DNA from: Rhododendron vialii
Taxonomy: Eukaryota; Streptophyta; Magnoliopsida; Ericales; Ericaceae
Assembly (NCBI RefSeq): GCF_030253575.1
Contig: NC_080559.1
Span: forward strand, 27,926,501-27,990,500
Length of the DNA: 64,000 bases
Direction of reading: 5' to 3'
This document shows, in pieces, positions 22,573 through 33,609 of the stretch. Numbering within the stretch: the first letter of the stretch is position 1; each line of letters opens with the position of its first letter. The notes below the pieces were generated by a model that was not told the DNA's origin, did no database searches, and saw only the letters and a program-made list of their open reading frames with translations. The position numbers and the translations under genes were made by a program.

Positions 22573-25500
22573 TCGGTACGAGCCTGAGGGGCACCGGTTT
22601 AGGTTCCCCGGCGGCGGGACCATGTTTCCCAATGGAGCGGATGCGTATATCGATGATATCGGGAAGTTGATCAATCTTAAAGACGGGTCTGTTCGAACCG
22701 CCATTGATACCGGTTGCGGGGTGAGCTTCTCGTCAATTTTCTTTTTATTGCTCGCCTGTTTAGGCCAACTTACCCGCAACTCAATAAATTTTAAAATACC
22801 AATCGTATTATCTAATAGCATGGTTCAATTAAAGCTGGGACAACTCTGTGTGAACTATTGACCCCAAAGTTTTCTATGCAATTAGCCAATTAGCACCAAC
22901 TTAATCTTGTTTAATTAGCTAATAATTGAATGATTCGAGTCCAATTTAGTTTGACCAGCTGGGTGTGGCCTGTGGGTGTGTTGAATTTTGGACAATGATT
23001 TTGGAATTCATGTTTTCTCTATGGTAATAATTGAATCTGTCAAATCTAATGGTGTCGTGAAATTTGGGAATTAGATTTGTCTATATCTACACGTTTAGGG
23101 AAAGATTGCCTGATTTTGACTGTAGAACAGAGAGGGGTGGTAAAGTGAAAGAAAGTGGTTGGCCAGCCAGAAACAGGGTAGCTTTCGGATCTTAATTTGT
23201 CTTAACCCAGAAAGGAATCGAATCATCTCTTGGGGGTTAAAAAAGACAGCCCCATGGATTCTGCGACGTTACTTTGTTTCTGGAAAGTAACGTACATTGT
23301 TTGATTTTGTGCAGTTTACTGACAGGCCCCACATTGGTTTGTCATTTTCCTTTTCTTTTTTCATCTGTGTCATTTTCCAACCAGCAATACACAACAGAGT
23401 TCAAAGTTGTTCTCTGCATATAGATCTACGTACATTTGACGGTTTCGGATACATGTTGTGTACGGAGTTGTGTTCGGAAATTGTGTTATTAGATTTTTTG
23501 TTTCCAATCAGCTCATAATCTCGCTGGACTAATCTGTGTTTGATGAAGTCGATTGTGGAATTACGCTTAATACAAGTACGTGGAAAGCTAAGGAACGTTG
23601 AAATTATGTTTTCTGATTAATTTCTAGTAAAAATTTTGCGAATTGAATTGCGCAGGTTGCAAGCTGGGGAGCATATCTCCTGTCACGAAACATACTTACC
23701 GTGTCGTTCGCACCTAGGGACTCGCATGAAGCGCAGGTGCAATTCGCTCTCGAGCGAGGAGTGCCTGCTTTGATCGGAGTCCTTGCCTCCATCAGACTTC
23801 CTTACCCGTCAATGGCTTTCGACATGGCTCACTGCTCTCGCTGCCTTATTCCATGGGGCCAACATGGTAATCTCCATGCTCCAATTGAAAATCTAATGTT
23901 GCTTAGATCAAAGAGTAGTGTACTTTGCGGTCTAAGGTTTTTTTTTTCCCCCCTGAAAAGTGGCCTACGGCCTACCTTGCAAATTTAAGTGAACATTCTA
24001 TGTGGCGATATAATTCTAAGAGCAATGGTATGGTGACATATTTTAGTATCATAATTTGTGTACCATGAGATGTGTCACCAATGAATTGATAGAATGTGCT
24101 TCACTGCATGACAAATGAGACACGTCAAATGATACTCAAATGTGGTCACCAAAGTGTTACTGCATATTGTTATTCTAATAAGAACGAACTTGTGACTAAT
24201 ATATCATTGTACCATGGGATAGGCGGCGTTTACTTGATGGAAGTTGATCGAGTTCTAAGGCCCGGTGGATACTGGATCCTGTCTGGTCCACCGATCCGCT
24301 GGAAGAAATACTGGAAAGGATGGCAACGAACACAGGAGGACCTTAATGCGGAACAGACTTCTATTGAAAGTGTAGCCAATAGCCTCTGCTGGAACAAGTT
24401 GGTTGAACAGGGTGACATAGCTATATGGCAAAAACCTATCAATCACTTGCACTGCAAAGCTAACCGTAAAATCACCCAAAATCCGCCTTTGTGTCCCGCC
24501 CAGGATCCCGATACAGCCTGGTTAGTAATCCACTATCCACAGCACTACATTCTGGACACATTTTTGTAATTCATTTTTTTTGTTAGGCTTGTAGCACTGC
24601 TGACCGGCTTTTCGACGATTTTTGCAGGTACACAAGAATGGACTCTTGTTTGACTCCATTGCCCGAGGTTTCCGGTGGTCAAGAAGTAGCTGGTGGGGAA
24701 TTAGCAAAATGGCCACAGAGATTGAATGAAGTTCCCCCCAGGATTTCAAGGGGAACTGTGGAAGGAGTGACAGCAGAGGTTTTCCAAGAAGACAATGAGC
24801 TGTGGAAGAGGAGAGTGTCCTACTACAAAACTGTAAATAACCAACTCGGGCAAACTGGAAGGTACAGAAACCTACTGGATATGAATGCATACTTGGGTGG
24901 ATTTGCTGCTGCTATTGTTGGTGACCCTGTTTGGGTGATGAACGTGGTTCCGGTCGAGGCGAAGGTCAATACCCTCGGAGTTATTTACGAACGCGGATTG
25001 ATCGGAACGTATCAGAACTGGTAATTCAACTAATCTGTTAGTCAAAGAACTTCATTTTACTTGATTTTTGTTTATGGACTTTTGTGGCTCATATGAAATT
25101 GGTTCCATTTGGCAGGTGTGAAGCAATGTCTACTTACCCTAGAACTTATGATCTCATTCATGCTGATTCAGTGTTCACCCTCTACAAGAACAGGTAAACG
25201 TCAACTCTAGAGATTATTTTTAGTAAGAATGCAAACAGGTAAAAGCCAACTCTAGCTGGAGGCTATTTTTTAATAGGAATATTTTAAGACTGATGACACT
25301 TTATGGATAATGAAATTTATACACGCCAGGAAATTTTATATTTTGCTAAAATGTGATATAAGCCTCAATGTATGCCTATGACAAATGATGCTCCCCCTTT
25401 ATTATACTCCGTAGAAGAGTAGATTTTTAAGAAGTCACGTTACGCCCAGATGTGAGGTCACCGGTTCATTCATATTCAACTGCGTGACTTGAGGCTGCGC

Positions 25501-25925
25501 TGGCCGACTGCTGAGCACTGCCAGCTCGACCTCGTGTCCCGTCTCGGCCCACGCGGTCGAACATGAACAGGCCGGAGACCCCACACCAGCGACCGCGTGG
25601 CATCTCACGTCACCGTTTTGCGTAATCCTCTCTCTGTGAGAATAAAAGGGCAGTTGAACTGCTTTCTGATACACTTGATCTCGACAGATGTGAAATGGAA
25701 GATATCCTGCTGGAAATGGACAGAATCCTGAGACCAGAAGGGAGTGTAATATTCAGGGACGATGTGGATGTGCTGGTGAAAGTGAAGAGGGTGATAGATG
25801 GAATGAAGTGGGATAGCCAGATTGTGGACCATGAAGATGGACCCCTGAAGAGGGAGAAGCTTCTGTTTGCAGTCAAGGTTTACTGGACAGCTCCTGCTTC
25901 CCCTGATCAACAAGGATCTTCATAG
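21989..25925 (+). CDS. Probable methyltransferase, PMT15/PMT16-like (QUA2/TSD2 family)
   Basis: Six exons by frame and GT-AG junctions: 21989-22720, 23656-23866, 24223-24520, 24628-25020, 25116-25193, 25688-25925, giving 649 residues, close to the usual 600-650 for the family. It is a type II Golgi membrane protein: a short cytosolic tail, a membrane segment at about residues 24-42, a Ser/Thr-rich stem to about 110, then the DUF248 methyltransferase domain. Visible landmarks are [16 protein letters not shown], the SAM-binding [15 protein letters not shown] (about 237-251), [21 protein letters not shown], and in the second half [14 protein letters not shown] and [16 protein letters not shown]. 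Family members methylate cell-wall polysaccharide, mainly homogalacturonan, or are inferred to do so. The C-terminal half resembles PMT15/16 more than PMT17/18. The ATG lies in a good context (GCCATGG). Intron 2 holds MITE-like repeats. Confidence 0.92.
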
Positions 25926-26357
25926 GGGGAGGCCAGGGCACTACTAAATATTTTCTTCTTCCTATTTTTAAATCCTTTTTTTTTCTTTTTACAGTTTGTT
26001 ATAGTTTTTTTGTTTTTGTTTTTTTTCATTTCTTTCTCCTTTTGGAAATGTACTCATTTAATTCTTTTGTGATTTTGTTCGCCAAATGCAGAGCCAATAT
26101 TCATCAATACAATCAAGTGTTTTGATGTAGCCAAAAACTTTACATGATTTTATTCTCTTTTTTCCATTTTATAACCGGTTTGATTCAATGAAACAACCCC
26201 TAGTATTACTCAACAGGAAGGTTTTTAAAAGTAATTAACCTCATCATACTACCTAAGGTACAACGCACCCCTTCTGTGGGTGAGGTTAAATCTTTTGTAC
26301 CAAAATAGTGCATGTACCTCTATTTTCGTGCAATTTCAACAACACGATAGACAACAA
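25926..26357. other. 3' flank of the methyltransferase gene
   Basis: T-rich 3' untranslated region to about 26100, then intergenic DNA. No further gene is seen. Confidence 0.5.
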
Positions 26358-26596
26358 GGCCCCGTTCCGGAAAGAAAAAATAAATTTTTATTTTTTAAGA
26401 AGGCAATTTTAAGCTTAAAATCATGCGATTATGCAAATTATTTTCCTATCAATATGGATCTTGTTTGATAGATCTCATTGAGATCTTTAATACGGTGCAA
26501 AAAAAATGGAAAAATTATTTTTCATTTACATTATTTTTGAGTTTGAAAATATGAAATAAGTACTTATTTTTTAAGAAGGTGTTCTGGAACGGAGCC
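26358..26596. mobile_element. MITE, GTTCCGGAA family, copy B
   Basis: GGCCCCGTTCCGGAAAG at the left pairs with TTCTGGAACGGAGCC at the right (239 bp). The interior has the family core in inverse orientation, GATCTTTAATACGGTGCAAA. Inner arms share AAAAAATAAGTACTTATTT. Confidence 0.8.
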
Positions 26597-26935
26597 TGTC
26601 TTTTTCGGGAAAGAGTCTTTTGTGCAATTCTATGACTAACATTGCACAGTAACAGATGTACATGCACTTCTGAATACATGTGACTTAACACATGTCAAAT
26701 CTTTTGTACCGAAAAAATATCTGTACCTCTCTTCTCCCGTGCAATTTCAACCGTAAGTTTGCACAATATTCTCTTTCTAGTAAGGGTCTTTTGTGTAATC
26801 TTGCGGCTGACATTATATGGGAATAAAGGTACAGACGTTTTTGGATACAAGTGACCTGAGGTGCCTGGAGTAGGGTAATGGAGAGAAATGGACTCCAGGT
26901 TGGCGTTACGCAATGAAGTGCCTAGCAGGCCATCA

Positions 26936-27082
26936 CTGTGTTACACACCTCCGAGCCGTCGGATTGTGCATTCAACGGCTCGGATCTCATCTTGGCAACC
27001 AACGATCAAGGGTCGTTCATTGCCGAAATAAGATTCGAGCCGTCAGACGTACGATCCTACAGATCGGAGGTGCACAACACAG
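26936..27082. mobile_element. Foldback element with CTGTGTTACACACCTCCGA ends
   Basis: CTGTGTTACACACCTCCGA pairs with TCGGAGGTGCACAACACAG, and the arms carry CGAGCCGTC/GACGGCTCG-type internal palindromes, so most of the 147 bp can fold as a hairpin. The GC content is well above the surroundings. Confidence 0.65.
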
Positions 27083-27599
27083 TTCTGCACATACCACTGC
27101 ACAACACCATCCCCAATTCGGAGAGACACGCACAAAACAGAAAGTTTAGAAAAGTGTGATTTGGGACGTGAAGCAGGGAAAAATGTTTGTAATTTCGTTA
27201 TCGACTGGTTTAAAGCTTCTATGGGAGTAGCAGACTAGTAGTAGTTTAACTTGGTCGACGTGCGATACTATGGTAAAATAAAATAAAACTAATGCGTTGG
27301 GATTATACAATTGGGAGGGCAATGGACATAAACACCCCCTTAACATTGATTTCCAGCAGTTAATTTTGAGGGCACCCATGAATAATACAGTAAGTCGATC
27401 GTCACCCCGCTTCAGGCGCCACCAGTTTCAATAACTCTCTTGGAATGCACCAAATTCGGGAATTCCATCAGTTTTGAAGACAAATTAAAAAATATATCAA
27501 AAGTCCAACAAATTTTAAACTTTCGTCGTCATTTGTTTCTTTATTCTATCTATCTATATAAGATAAGATAAGATACACCTTCAGTGTTCAAAAACTTCC

Positions 27600-27730
27600 A
27601 ATGAGTTGGCCTAGCGGTCAAGCCTAGAACTTAATGATTTACTCTCTCCTTAGGTTTCATGTTTAAAACCTCTTAGGTGTTATAAATACGAAGCATTTGT
27701 TCCGGCTTCAAGTGGCATCCCAAGCAAGGA
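27600..27730 (+). mobile_element. tRNA-derived SINE fragment, plus strand
   Basis: A-box-like GTTGGCCTAGCGGTCAAG at 27605-27622 and a degenerate B-box TGTTTAAAACCTC at about 27660, followed by TATAAATACGAAGC. The spacing of about 45 bp fits a SINE; the sequence differs from the SINE at 11431. Confidence 0.5.
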
Positions 27731-28165
27731 CGGAGTCAAAAGAGGACTAGTAGCCGGCCCCCTCCCTACAATTTAAAAAAACCCTACTTTTACATTGAAA
27801 AAAAAAATTATCATCAACAAAAAAATTTGATTGTGTATATTCGGCAATTCGCTTCCCCTACGCAAAAACTCTAGCTCCGTCCTCGGCTCCCTGCTAGTAA
27901 ACGGTGGGTTCATGGTCTCTTAGCATAAGTCAAGTCACATGTAAGCTGGTCCGAATACTTAGTAATAAAAAGATGAAGTGTTCGGCTAAAATTTGAAATT
28001 TTCAAATTTTCTCTCTTTTTTTTCAATGTCAGCCTAGGAAATGGTTCCTACTTCCTAGGAGAGAGAGTTTCATGCCGCTACTAACTTGAACCAACTCAAA
28101 ACCTATGAGCTCCCAACTCTTGATAATTAGTTGATTCACGCAAATACTTCACCATCCAACAAAGC

Positions 28166-28172
28166 TATAAAT
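28166..28172 (+). promoter_or_regulatory. TATA box of the FIL1-like gene
   Basis: TATAAAT, 68 bp upstream of the ATG at 28234 and well placed for a short plant leader. Confidence 0.6.
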
Positions 28173-28233
28173 GGATGAAGAAACCCATGCAAAATGGCAC
28201 ATTTTAAAAAAATATTGCTACCAGCTTTGAGTC

Positions 28234-28843
28234 ATGGCAGCCATTAAGTCTCTTGTTTCCCTCATTTCCCGAGCCACGTTGTTGTTTGTTCTTGTGGGGC
28301 TGGTTGTGGTGCAGACCGAGGCCCAAACTTGCACGTCCCAGCTCGGTAACATCAACGTGTGTGCACCGTTTGTGCTGCCCGGTGCGGCTAACACCAACCC
28401 TAGCCCCGAGTGTTGCACCGCACTCCAAGCCGTGGATCATGACTGCCTCTGCAGCACCATCAGGATCGCATCCCGTCTCCCTTCTCAGTGCCACCTCCCT
28501 CCTCTCTCCTCTTGCAATGGTAGCAATTACTTCTCGATCTCACTCTCTCGTCAAGTCTCAAGCACCTTTACGTATTACGCATTTAGAACAATGATCACAA
28601 AGTATCTAGAAAATAAATATTGGACGTAGATTCGATTTTGATATATACTATAGACCACAACCTGGATAAATCTAGTCTCTGTGATTTCTCTAGGTACTTT
28701 TCTAAAGACATAGCACTCTTGCGAAATTTTGAAATATTGAATCTTGAGAATTGATTCATGAAGTGCTTGAATTAATTTTAGTATTTTCTATAGTTCTAGG
28801 CTTCTAGCTGACACTTGCCCGTATTTCTTGTGCAGTTAACTGA
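28234..28843 (+). CDS. Small secreted 8-cysteine protein, FIL1/A9/MEN-8-like (nsLTP superfamily)
   Basis: Two exons: 28234-28519 and 28836-28843, the second supplying only the last residues (V-N-stop). This yields 97 residues; reading through the donor instead would add an unrelated tail. A hydrophobic signal peptide covers about residues 1-30 (LLFVLVGLVVVQTEAQ). The mature part has the eight-cysteine pattern C-C-CC-CxC-C-C, seen in TC, NVC, ECC, DCLC, QC and SC. The strings NVCAPFVLPGAA and QAVDHDCLC are typical of the anther/tapetum-expressed FIL1-MEN-8 type, which is inferred to be exported to the pollen or anther cell wall. A TATA box is present. The match to the subgroup is from recognition of motifs, not a search. 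Confidence 0.85.
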
Positions 28844-29639
28844 GGCGGTTGTGTGATGACGGAAGAATAATGGTCTAGTTTTATCATTTTAGTGTTTTTT
28901 TTTTTTGGTGTGTTTCTTTTGTTTTTCTTCAAACTACCCCATGAAGGGTCAGAATTATTATTAAATAAAAAAGAGAGGCATGTTTCGTCTGATGAAGGGT
29001 ACAAATTAATCATGCATGAGCAAGTTCTGACTGCTTCAATGAATTGATATTTAAATTGATCCTCGCAAAATTCAAACATAATCCAATTGATCGATATTGT
29101 GGTTAAAAAACCATAACGTCATTGGCATGGCAACTTCCTTTTGCAATAATCTTATAGCGATGGTGACTGGCAAGAGGTCCACTTGTTTTTGCACATGGTT
29201 CGTGATGTAGTGAACATCAAAATTTCCTACACAAATCAAATGCACAGTTGACCAAATCGAGTAGTTTTGCCTAATCAATTTATAACATAAAGCTAAACCC
29301 ATCATGCAACTATACGACAGATCAATATCATTGGTGTGTGTGTGTGTCTATGTTGGAGACAGGAATGAAATCAAGATTTCAAATGCGTCGGGATCACAAC
29401 ATAAACAACTCTTTAATATAAATAGTATTTTGCATACAGAATCAGTAGGCCGATATATACAAATTTAGAAGTAAAAATAAAAGAATACATACACAATGTT
29501 ACTGTTACCGGGTGGCCCCATAAGCCCGCCCACCCACTTATCATTGATGTGTGTCTATGTTGGAGAAGTTTTTTTTTATGAATTAGGATCGCAGACTTGT
29601 AATATATGGCCAATCTTGATGGTTATATGGACTGAATTA
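28844..29639. other. Intergenic stretch without a recognised feature
   Basis: 3' flank of the FIL1-like gene, with poly-T at 28898-28906 and a GT run at about 29334. No gene seen. Confidence 0.4.
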
Positions 29640-29990
29640 ATAATGAAAGTGAGAGGTTAGAGCCCATCCGCGTGCAACATCAAACCTATGATCGAATCTA
29701 GGCTAGAAGTTGGGGTACAAACGAGCCGAGTTGATCAAACCTATGAATCTAGGCTAGGATTTGGGGTGCAAACAAGCTGAGTCCAACCAAACCCTACTAG
29801 ATTTGTGATCAGTTCAGCAAGGTATTGGTCAGACTCGAATTTGATTCTAGATAAGTGAGCTCAAGTTTGGCTCATAAAAAAAATTTGAAGCTCAGGCTTG
29901 GCTAGTCGAAGCTTGTTAAACTCAAACGAATCGAATTGAGGCTCGAATTTAGCCTCAAATTCAAGCTTGAAGTCAGGATCAAACTAGCAG
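29640..29990. repeat. Degenerate AGCTCGA/CTCAAGCTTG-type repeat with a local duplication
   Basis: A segment AACCTATGAATCTAGGCTAG...GGGGTGCAAACAAGCTGAG occurs twice (about 29685 and 29738) and is followed by CTCGAATTTGA and TCAAGCTTGAA motifs on both strands, a pattern common in plant foldback repeats. No clean termini. Confidence 0.45.
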
Positions 29991-30167
29991 AATAATATTA
30001 CCAAATATATGACAAAAACAGGGAGAAAAAAACACCAAGAGCATGAAAGCTAGAATGGGAAGATCTAAACAAAGAATGAAACCGATAAGCAACGAAAAGT
30101 CTGGGTACGTATCCTTTCGAAAGAGAAAGAAGGGATAAAGAAGAGGACTTAAGAATTACAATACTTA

Positions 30168-31205
30168 TGTCAGTGTGGGACTTAAGAGTCCAACTACAAT
30201 TGGAAAGGAACAGGACTAAAACAGTATGGAGATTATATCATCATGCATCAGAAGTGTCTGAAGATTTTCCTTTTGAACCTTCAAAGGAAAGCTCCTGTCA
30301 CATAGCTAGTCTTGTTTTCAGGCCAAAGGCTATTGCCGGGTGTTCGAAAAGCTAATCAGAAAGCCCGATTAGCTTCTCTTTTTTTTGAACTGTGTAGTGG
30401 ATCAAAATATCCGAAGGTTCAAAAAGGTCAAAGGGGTGATATCACTATGGACTCATCGTTTAGTTGTCTCAGTTCATCTGTAGGTCAAGACACATCTTGA
30501 TATTTCACGTCACATGTTATCCGAACAATAGGCGAACTTCTGAGCATCTTGCCGAACCTTTTAAGTATAACCGAACGTTTGATACTAACTTCATTCAGGA
30601 AGTATTTCTATCGCTCGGTGAGGTCCTTTCTCTCGGTAAACTTTCCGTTGTTCGTTGGATGCTGTTTACGCTCGGCAGGACTTTAAGTATCTGGTAGTGT
30701 TTGCTCGGAATAACGTTCGGACACCGTCTTTGTAGAACCTTCTAGAAGCTTCTAATGATATGTGGATTGTCTTCTCTGATAACCGAGATGACATCTCTGA
30801 TTGATGTGACTTGTCAAGTATTGACAAACGCGGCTCTGCAATCTTCAAGAAGCGGCGTTCATTACATGCTCCTGACATGTAACGTCATCCGAACGTGGCA
30901 AAGCACGTGGGCTGCAAAACCAGCCTGTGCCGCACTTTACATCTTTGCCTATAAATAGAAGAGTGCTCCTTCTAGGGTGAGGATCTCTCTCAACTACTCT
31001 CTTCTCTCTCCTAGCAAATTTCTTACTAAACTTCTTTCTTCTCTACTTACTAATTTGTTCATTGGAGCTTCTTCTTGGAGGAACATCCCCCTCCGATTCT
31101 GCAGGTACACAAAGATCAACTCAGCACTTCCACGGTTCATCAAAAGGAGAAAAAAAATTCAAGAAGGTCACGGTGAAATCAGCCCCCACAAACTACAAAA
31201 GCCTA
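30168..31205 (+). mobile_element. LTR-like fragment with heat-shock element, G-box and TATA box
   Basis: Starts with TGTCAGTGTGGGACTTAAGA, an LTR-like opening, and carries a perfect four-part heat-shock element at 30735-30752, ACGTCA at about 30882, CACGTG at 30904-30909 and TATAAATA at 30950-30957. A CT-rich leader follows, as in plant retroelement LTRs. I could not find the right end or a target duplication, and no PBS or protein domain follows: a MITE begins at 31215. A promoter from another kind of reverse-transcribing element is a less likely alternative. Confidence 0.45.
30735..30752. promoter_or_regulatory. Perfect four-unit heat-shock element
   Basis: GAACCTTCTAGAAGCTTC: GAA, TTC, GAA and TTC, each two bases apart, with no mismatch. 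This is the consensus bound by trimeric heat-shock factors. It is about 200 bp upstream of TATAAATA at 30950. Confidence 0.7.
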
Positions 31206-31214
31206 ATTAGCTTA

Positions 31215-31976
31215 GGCTCCGTTCCGAAAACCTTTTTAAAAAATAAGTACTTATTTTGCCACTTCTCATTCAAAAATAAGAAGGGCCATTCCACAAAATT
31301 CAAATAAAAAGTTCCTTTCACATTTTCAAACTCAAAAATAATGCAAATGAAAAAAAAAAGTTCAATTTTTTTTGCACCGTATTAAAGATCTCAATGAGAT
31401 CTATCAAACAAGATCCATAGTGGTAGGAAAATTATTTGCGTAAACACATAATTTTTGAGTTTGAAGTTGCCTTATACAAAAATAAGACTGTTGCTATGAT
31501 AATAGGTGCCGGCGGAGGAAAATCGTACCGGCGGCCACGCCGGGCCATATCCGGCCACCTGACGGCCAATCCGAGCCATCCAAAAATTCTATAAAAAAAA
31601 ACGAGGGGGCCCTTGGCAGGAATCAACAGCATCCGAGGTGTGTAGGGTGCTTGATCCGAGCACCCCTTTTCCGTGTATATATGATCAAGCACCCTACACG
31701 AAAAAGGGGTGCTCGGATCAAGCACCCTATACACCTCGGATGCCGTTGATTTTCGCGCAAGCCCCCTCGTTTTTTTTTTTTAGAATTTTTGGACGGCTCG
31801 GATCGGCCGTCCGGTGGCCGGAGACGGCCCGCCGCGGCTGCCGGTACGATTTTCCTCCCCGGCCGGTCGGTACCTATATAAATTCTTTCAAAATAAGTAG
31901 CAGCCTTCTTATTTTCAGGAACAAGCCTTCTTTTTACACAAAAAATAAGTTCTTATTTCGTTTCTGGAACGGGCTC
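31215..31976. mobile_element. MITE, GTTCCGGAA family, copy C, split by a nested hairpin
   Basis: GGCTCCGTTCCGAAAAC at the left pairs with TTTCTGGAACGGGCTC at the right, with TTA on both flanks (31212-31214 and 31977-31979), which assigns a PIF/Harbinger-type 3-bp target. The core GCACCGTATTAAAGATCTC is present at about 31372. Copies A and B are 236-239 bp, while this one is 762 bp because another element (31502-31877) sits inside it. Confidence 0.8.
31502..31877. mobile_element. GC-rich near-perfect hairpin element nested in the MITE
   Basis: ATAGGTGCCGGCGGAGGAAA pairs with TTTTCCTCC...GGTACCTAT, and the arms stay paired through CCGGCCACC/GGTGGCCGG, CCAAAAATTCT/AGAATTTTTGG, CATCCGAGGTGT/ACACCTCGGATG to a loop near 31672. 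The arm motif AGAATTTTTGGACGGCTCGG also occurs at about 8043 and, diverged, at about 13008. A transcript would form a hairpin of about 180 bp per arm. Confidence 0.75.
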
Positions 31977-32139
31977 TTAACACCATAGTACTGTTAAACA
32001 CATGCAGGTGTTTGCAAAATTTGAAGGTTTGGGTGTTCATTTGCGTACCCTCACGTGTATGTACCGTCGCCCTGACACAGCGCGATTGCCCCAATAACCA
32101 TCTTTTTCGGTGATTGCCCGAACAGCCCTGTTATGAGCT

Positions 32140-32478
32140 GGGACAATCCGTAGAGATAAATGCGTTTGGCCCCATTTTGGATCCCGAAAAAATCTAGAAA
32201 AATATCCATAAATTTTTGAATATTATTTTATGGGACCCTGTAAAAAATCAGCTCCAGCGGATATCGGTAAGTATTACTTTTGGATTCGTAGAGGCGAACT
32301 GAGCAGTTTCGCCCCTACTTATCCAAAAGTAATACTTACCGATATCTGCTAGAGTTGATTTTTTACATAGCCCCATAAAATAATATTCAAAAATTTATGG
32401 ATATTTTTTTAGATTTTTTCAGGATCCAAAATAGGGCTAAACGCGTTTTTCTCTGCGTGGTTCTATGCGGATTGTCCC
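32140..32478. mobile_element. Near-perfect foldback element (339 bp)
   Basis: GGGACAATCCG pairs with CGGATTGTCCC, and the arms stay matched through TTTTGGATCC/GGATCCAAAA, TTTTTGAATATTATTTTATG and GATATCGGTAAGTATTACTT to a small loop around 32300-32315. Mismatches are few. No coding potential was seen. Confidence 0.8.
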
Positions 32479-32558
32479 TGCTGTTAGAATTTTTGTTGCC
32501 CGAATGGGTAAAAATGGATTGCAGCCTAGGAGTGGACATAGGCCCAGTGGCTAGCCGA

Positions 32559-32741
32559 CCCCGTTGGTTTGAAGGTTTTAAATTTTGGATTTTAATTACT
32601 AGTATTATTCTATTTTTTTAATCATTATTTTCATTTTTCTCTCTATCTTTTTAATCATTACTCATATTTTCAATCATTACTATATTTCTCTTTGCATTCA
32701 TTACCTACAAATCCAAATACAAAATCCCAAAACAAACTGGG
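32559..32741. mobile_element. MITE-like element, family with CCAAAACGAACG ends, copy 2
   Basis: Same order of motifs as 6419-6583: a CCGTTGGTTT left end, a core of CAATCATTACTATATTTCTC, then ACAAATCCAAAT and CCCAAAACAAACTGGG. Confidence 0.5.
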
Positions 32742-32760
32742 TAAATGCTTTTTTTCATAA

Positions 32761-33131
32761 GAGCAAGTTTACCGGCCAGTTCTTAGTTAAAAATACTTAT
32801 GAATAGTGCATATTTTTATTTTACCTGCTCATATTTTTTTCAACACTGCACAAACACTATCTATTTAACCTTCTCTCTATTAAAATACACATTTTTTCAA
32901 TCTTTTCTTTTATCCTATTATTATAATATGAGAGAGAGGGGGAAAAGGAAGAGGGAGATAGAGAGAATTAAATAATCAAACAAATGGGATTCTGGATAAA
33001 CAGTTGTTCGGTATTAATACCTAACCAATTCTTCAAAACTATTTTACCTCCTCTACTGCAACTTGTTTTTTCTGTTCTCCTTCGGTAAAAATGCTAAAAT
33101 GACCATTTTACATCATCTAGTAAACTTGCTC
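32761..33131. mobile_element. Harbinger/Tourist-like MITE with TAA duplication
   Basis: GAGCAAGTTTACCGG pairs with CTAGTAAACTTGCTC, flanked by TAA on each side (32758-32760 and 33132-33134). The interior is AT-rich, with a GA-rich patch at about 32929-32965. Confidence 0.8.
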
Positions 33132-33373
33132 TAAGGGATTGGAGTTATACGTATGGCAGGGTCTTGATTCTCACAAATTAAGCTCTTATTAGACCGGCTT
33201 AAGCGAGGGCTTAATATGCAAACCAAGCCCGGCCCAGCGTACAAAATGCCTACTGCTGCATTATGGGCTACTAAACACTTTCTGGATTGCAGTTTTCTGC
33301 GCCACTAGTTGTCTCTATTTTTATCTTCATGCGAAATGGTCCCATCTTATCTTATGTATCCTTCCAATGAAAG

Positions 33374-33528
33374 GGGAAAATGACGGTTCAAGACGTGTTT
33401 TGATAATTAATACCCAATAAGTACATGCTAAGAACATTTGTTAATGCTGAAAATGTTCTTGAAGGGTATTAATTATCAAACTTGGAGGGTCTTAATTATT
33501 AAAACACGTCATGAGCCGTCATTTTCCC
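33374..33528. mobile_element. Short foldback MITE, GGGAAAATGACGG ends
   Basis: The left arm GGGAAAATGACGG...GACGTGTTTTGATAATTAA pairs with the right arm TTAATTATTAAAACACGTC...CCGTCATTTTCCC over about 42 bp. A second inner palindrome centres on AAGAACATTTGTTAATGCTG. ATGAAA occurs next to both ends and may be the target duplication. Confidence 0.75.
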
Positions 33529-33609
33529 ATGAAATTGAGTACTCTTTTATTGGGCCTGCGTAACCCAACAAAATTGCCATCGAGGATTGGAACGTGGTAC
33601 TAATAATGG

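Noticed and set aside
22238-22594. 118-codon minus-strand ORF opposite the methyltransferase first exon
   Set aside because: It is the shadow of a GC-rich coding exon on the other strand.
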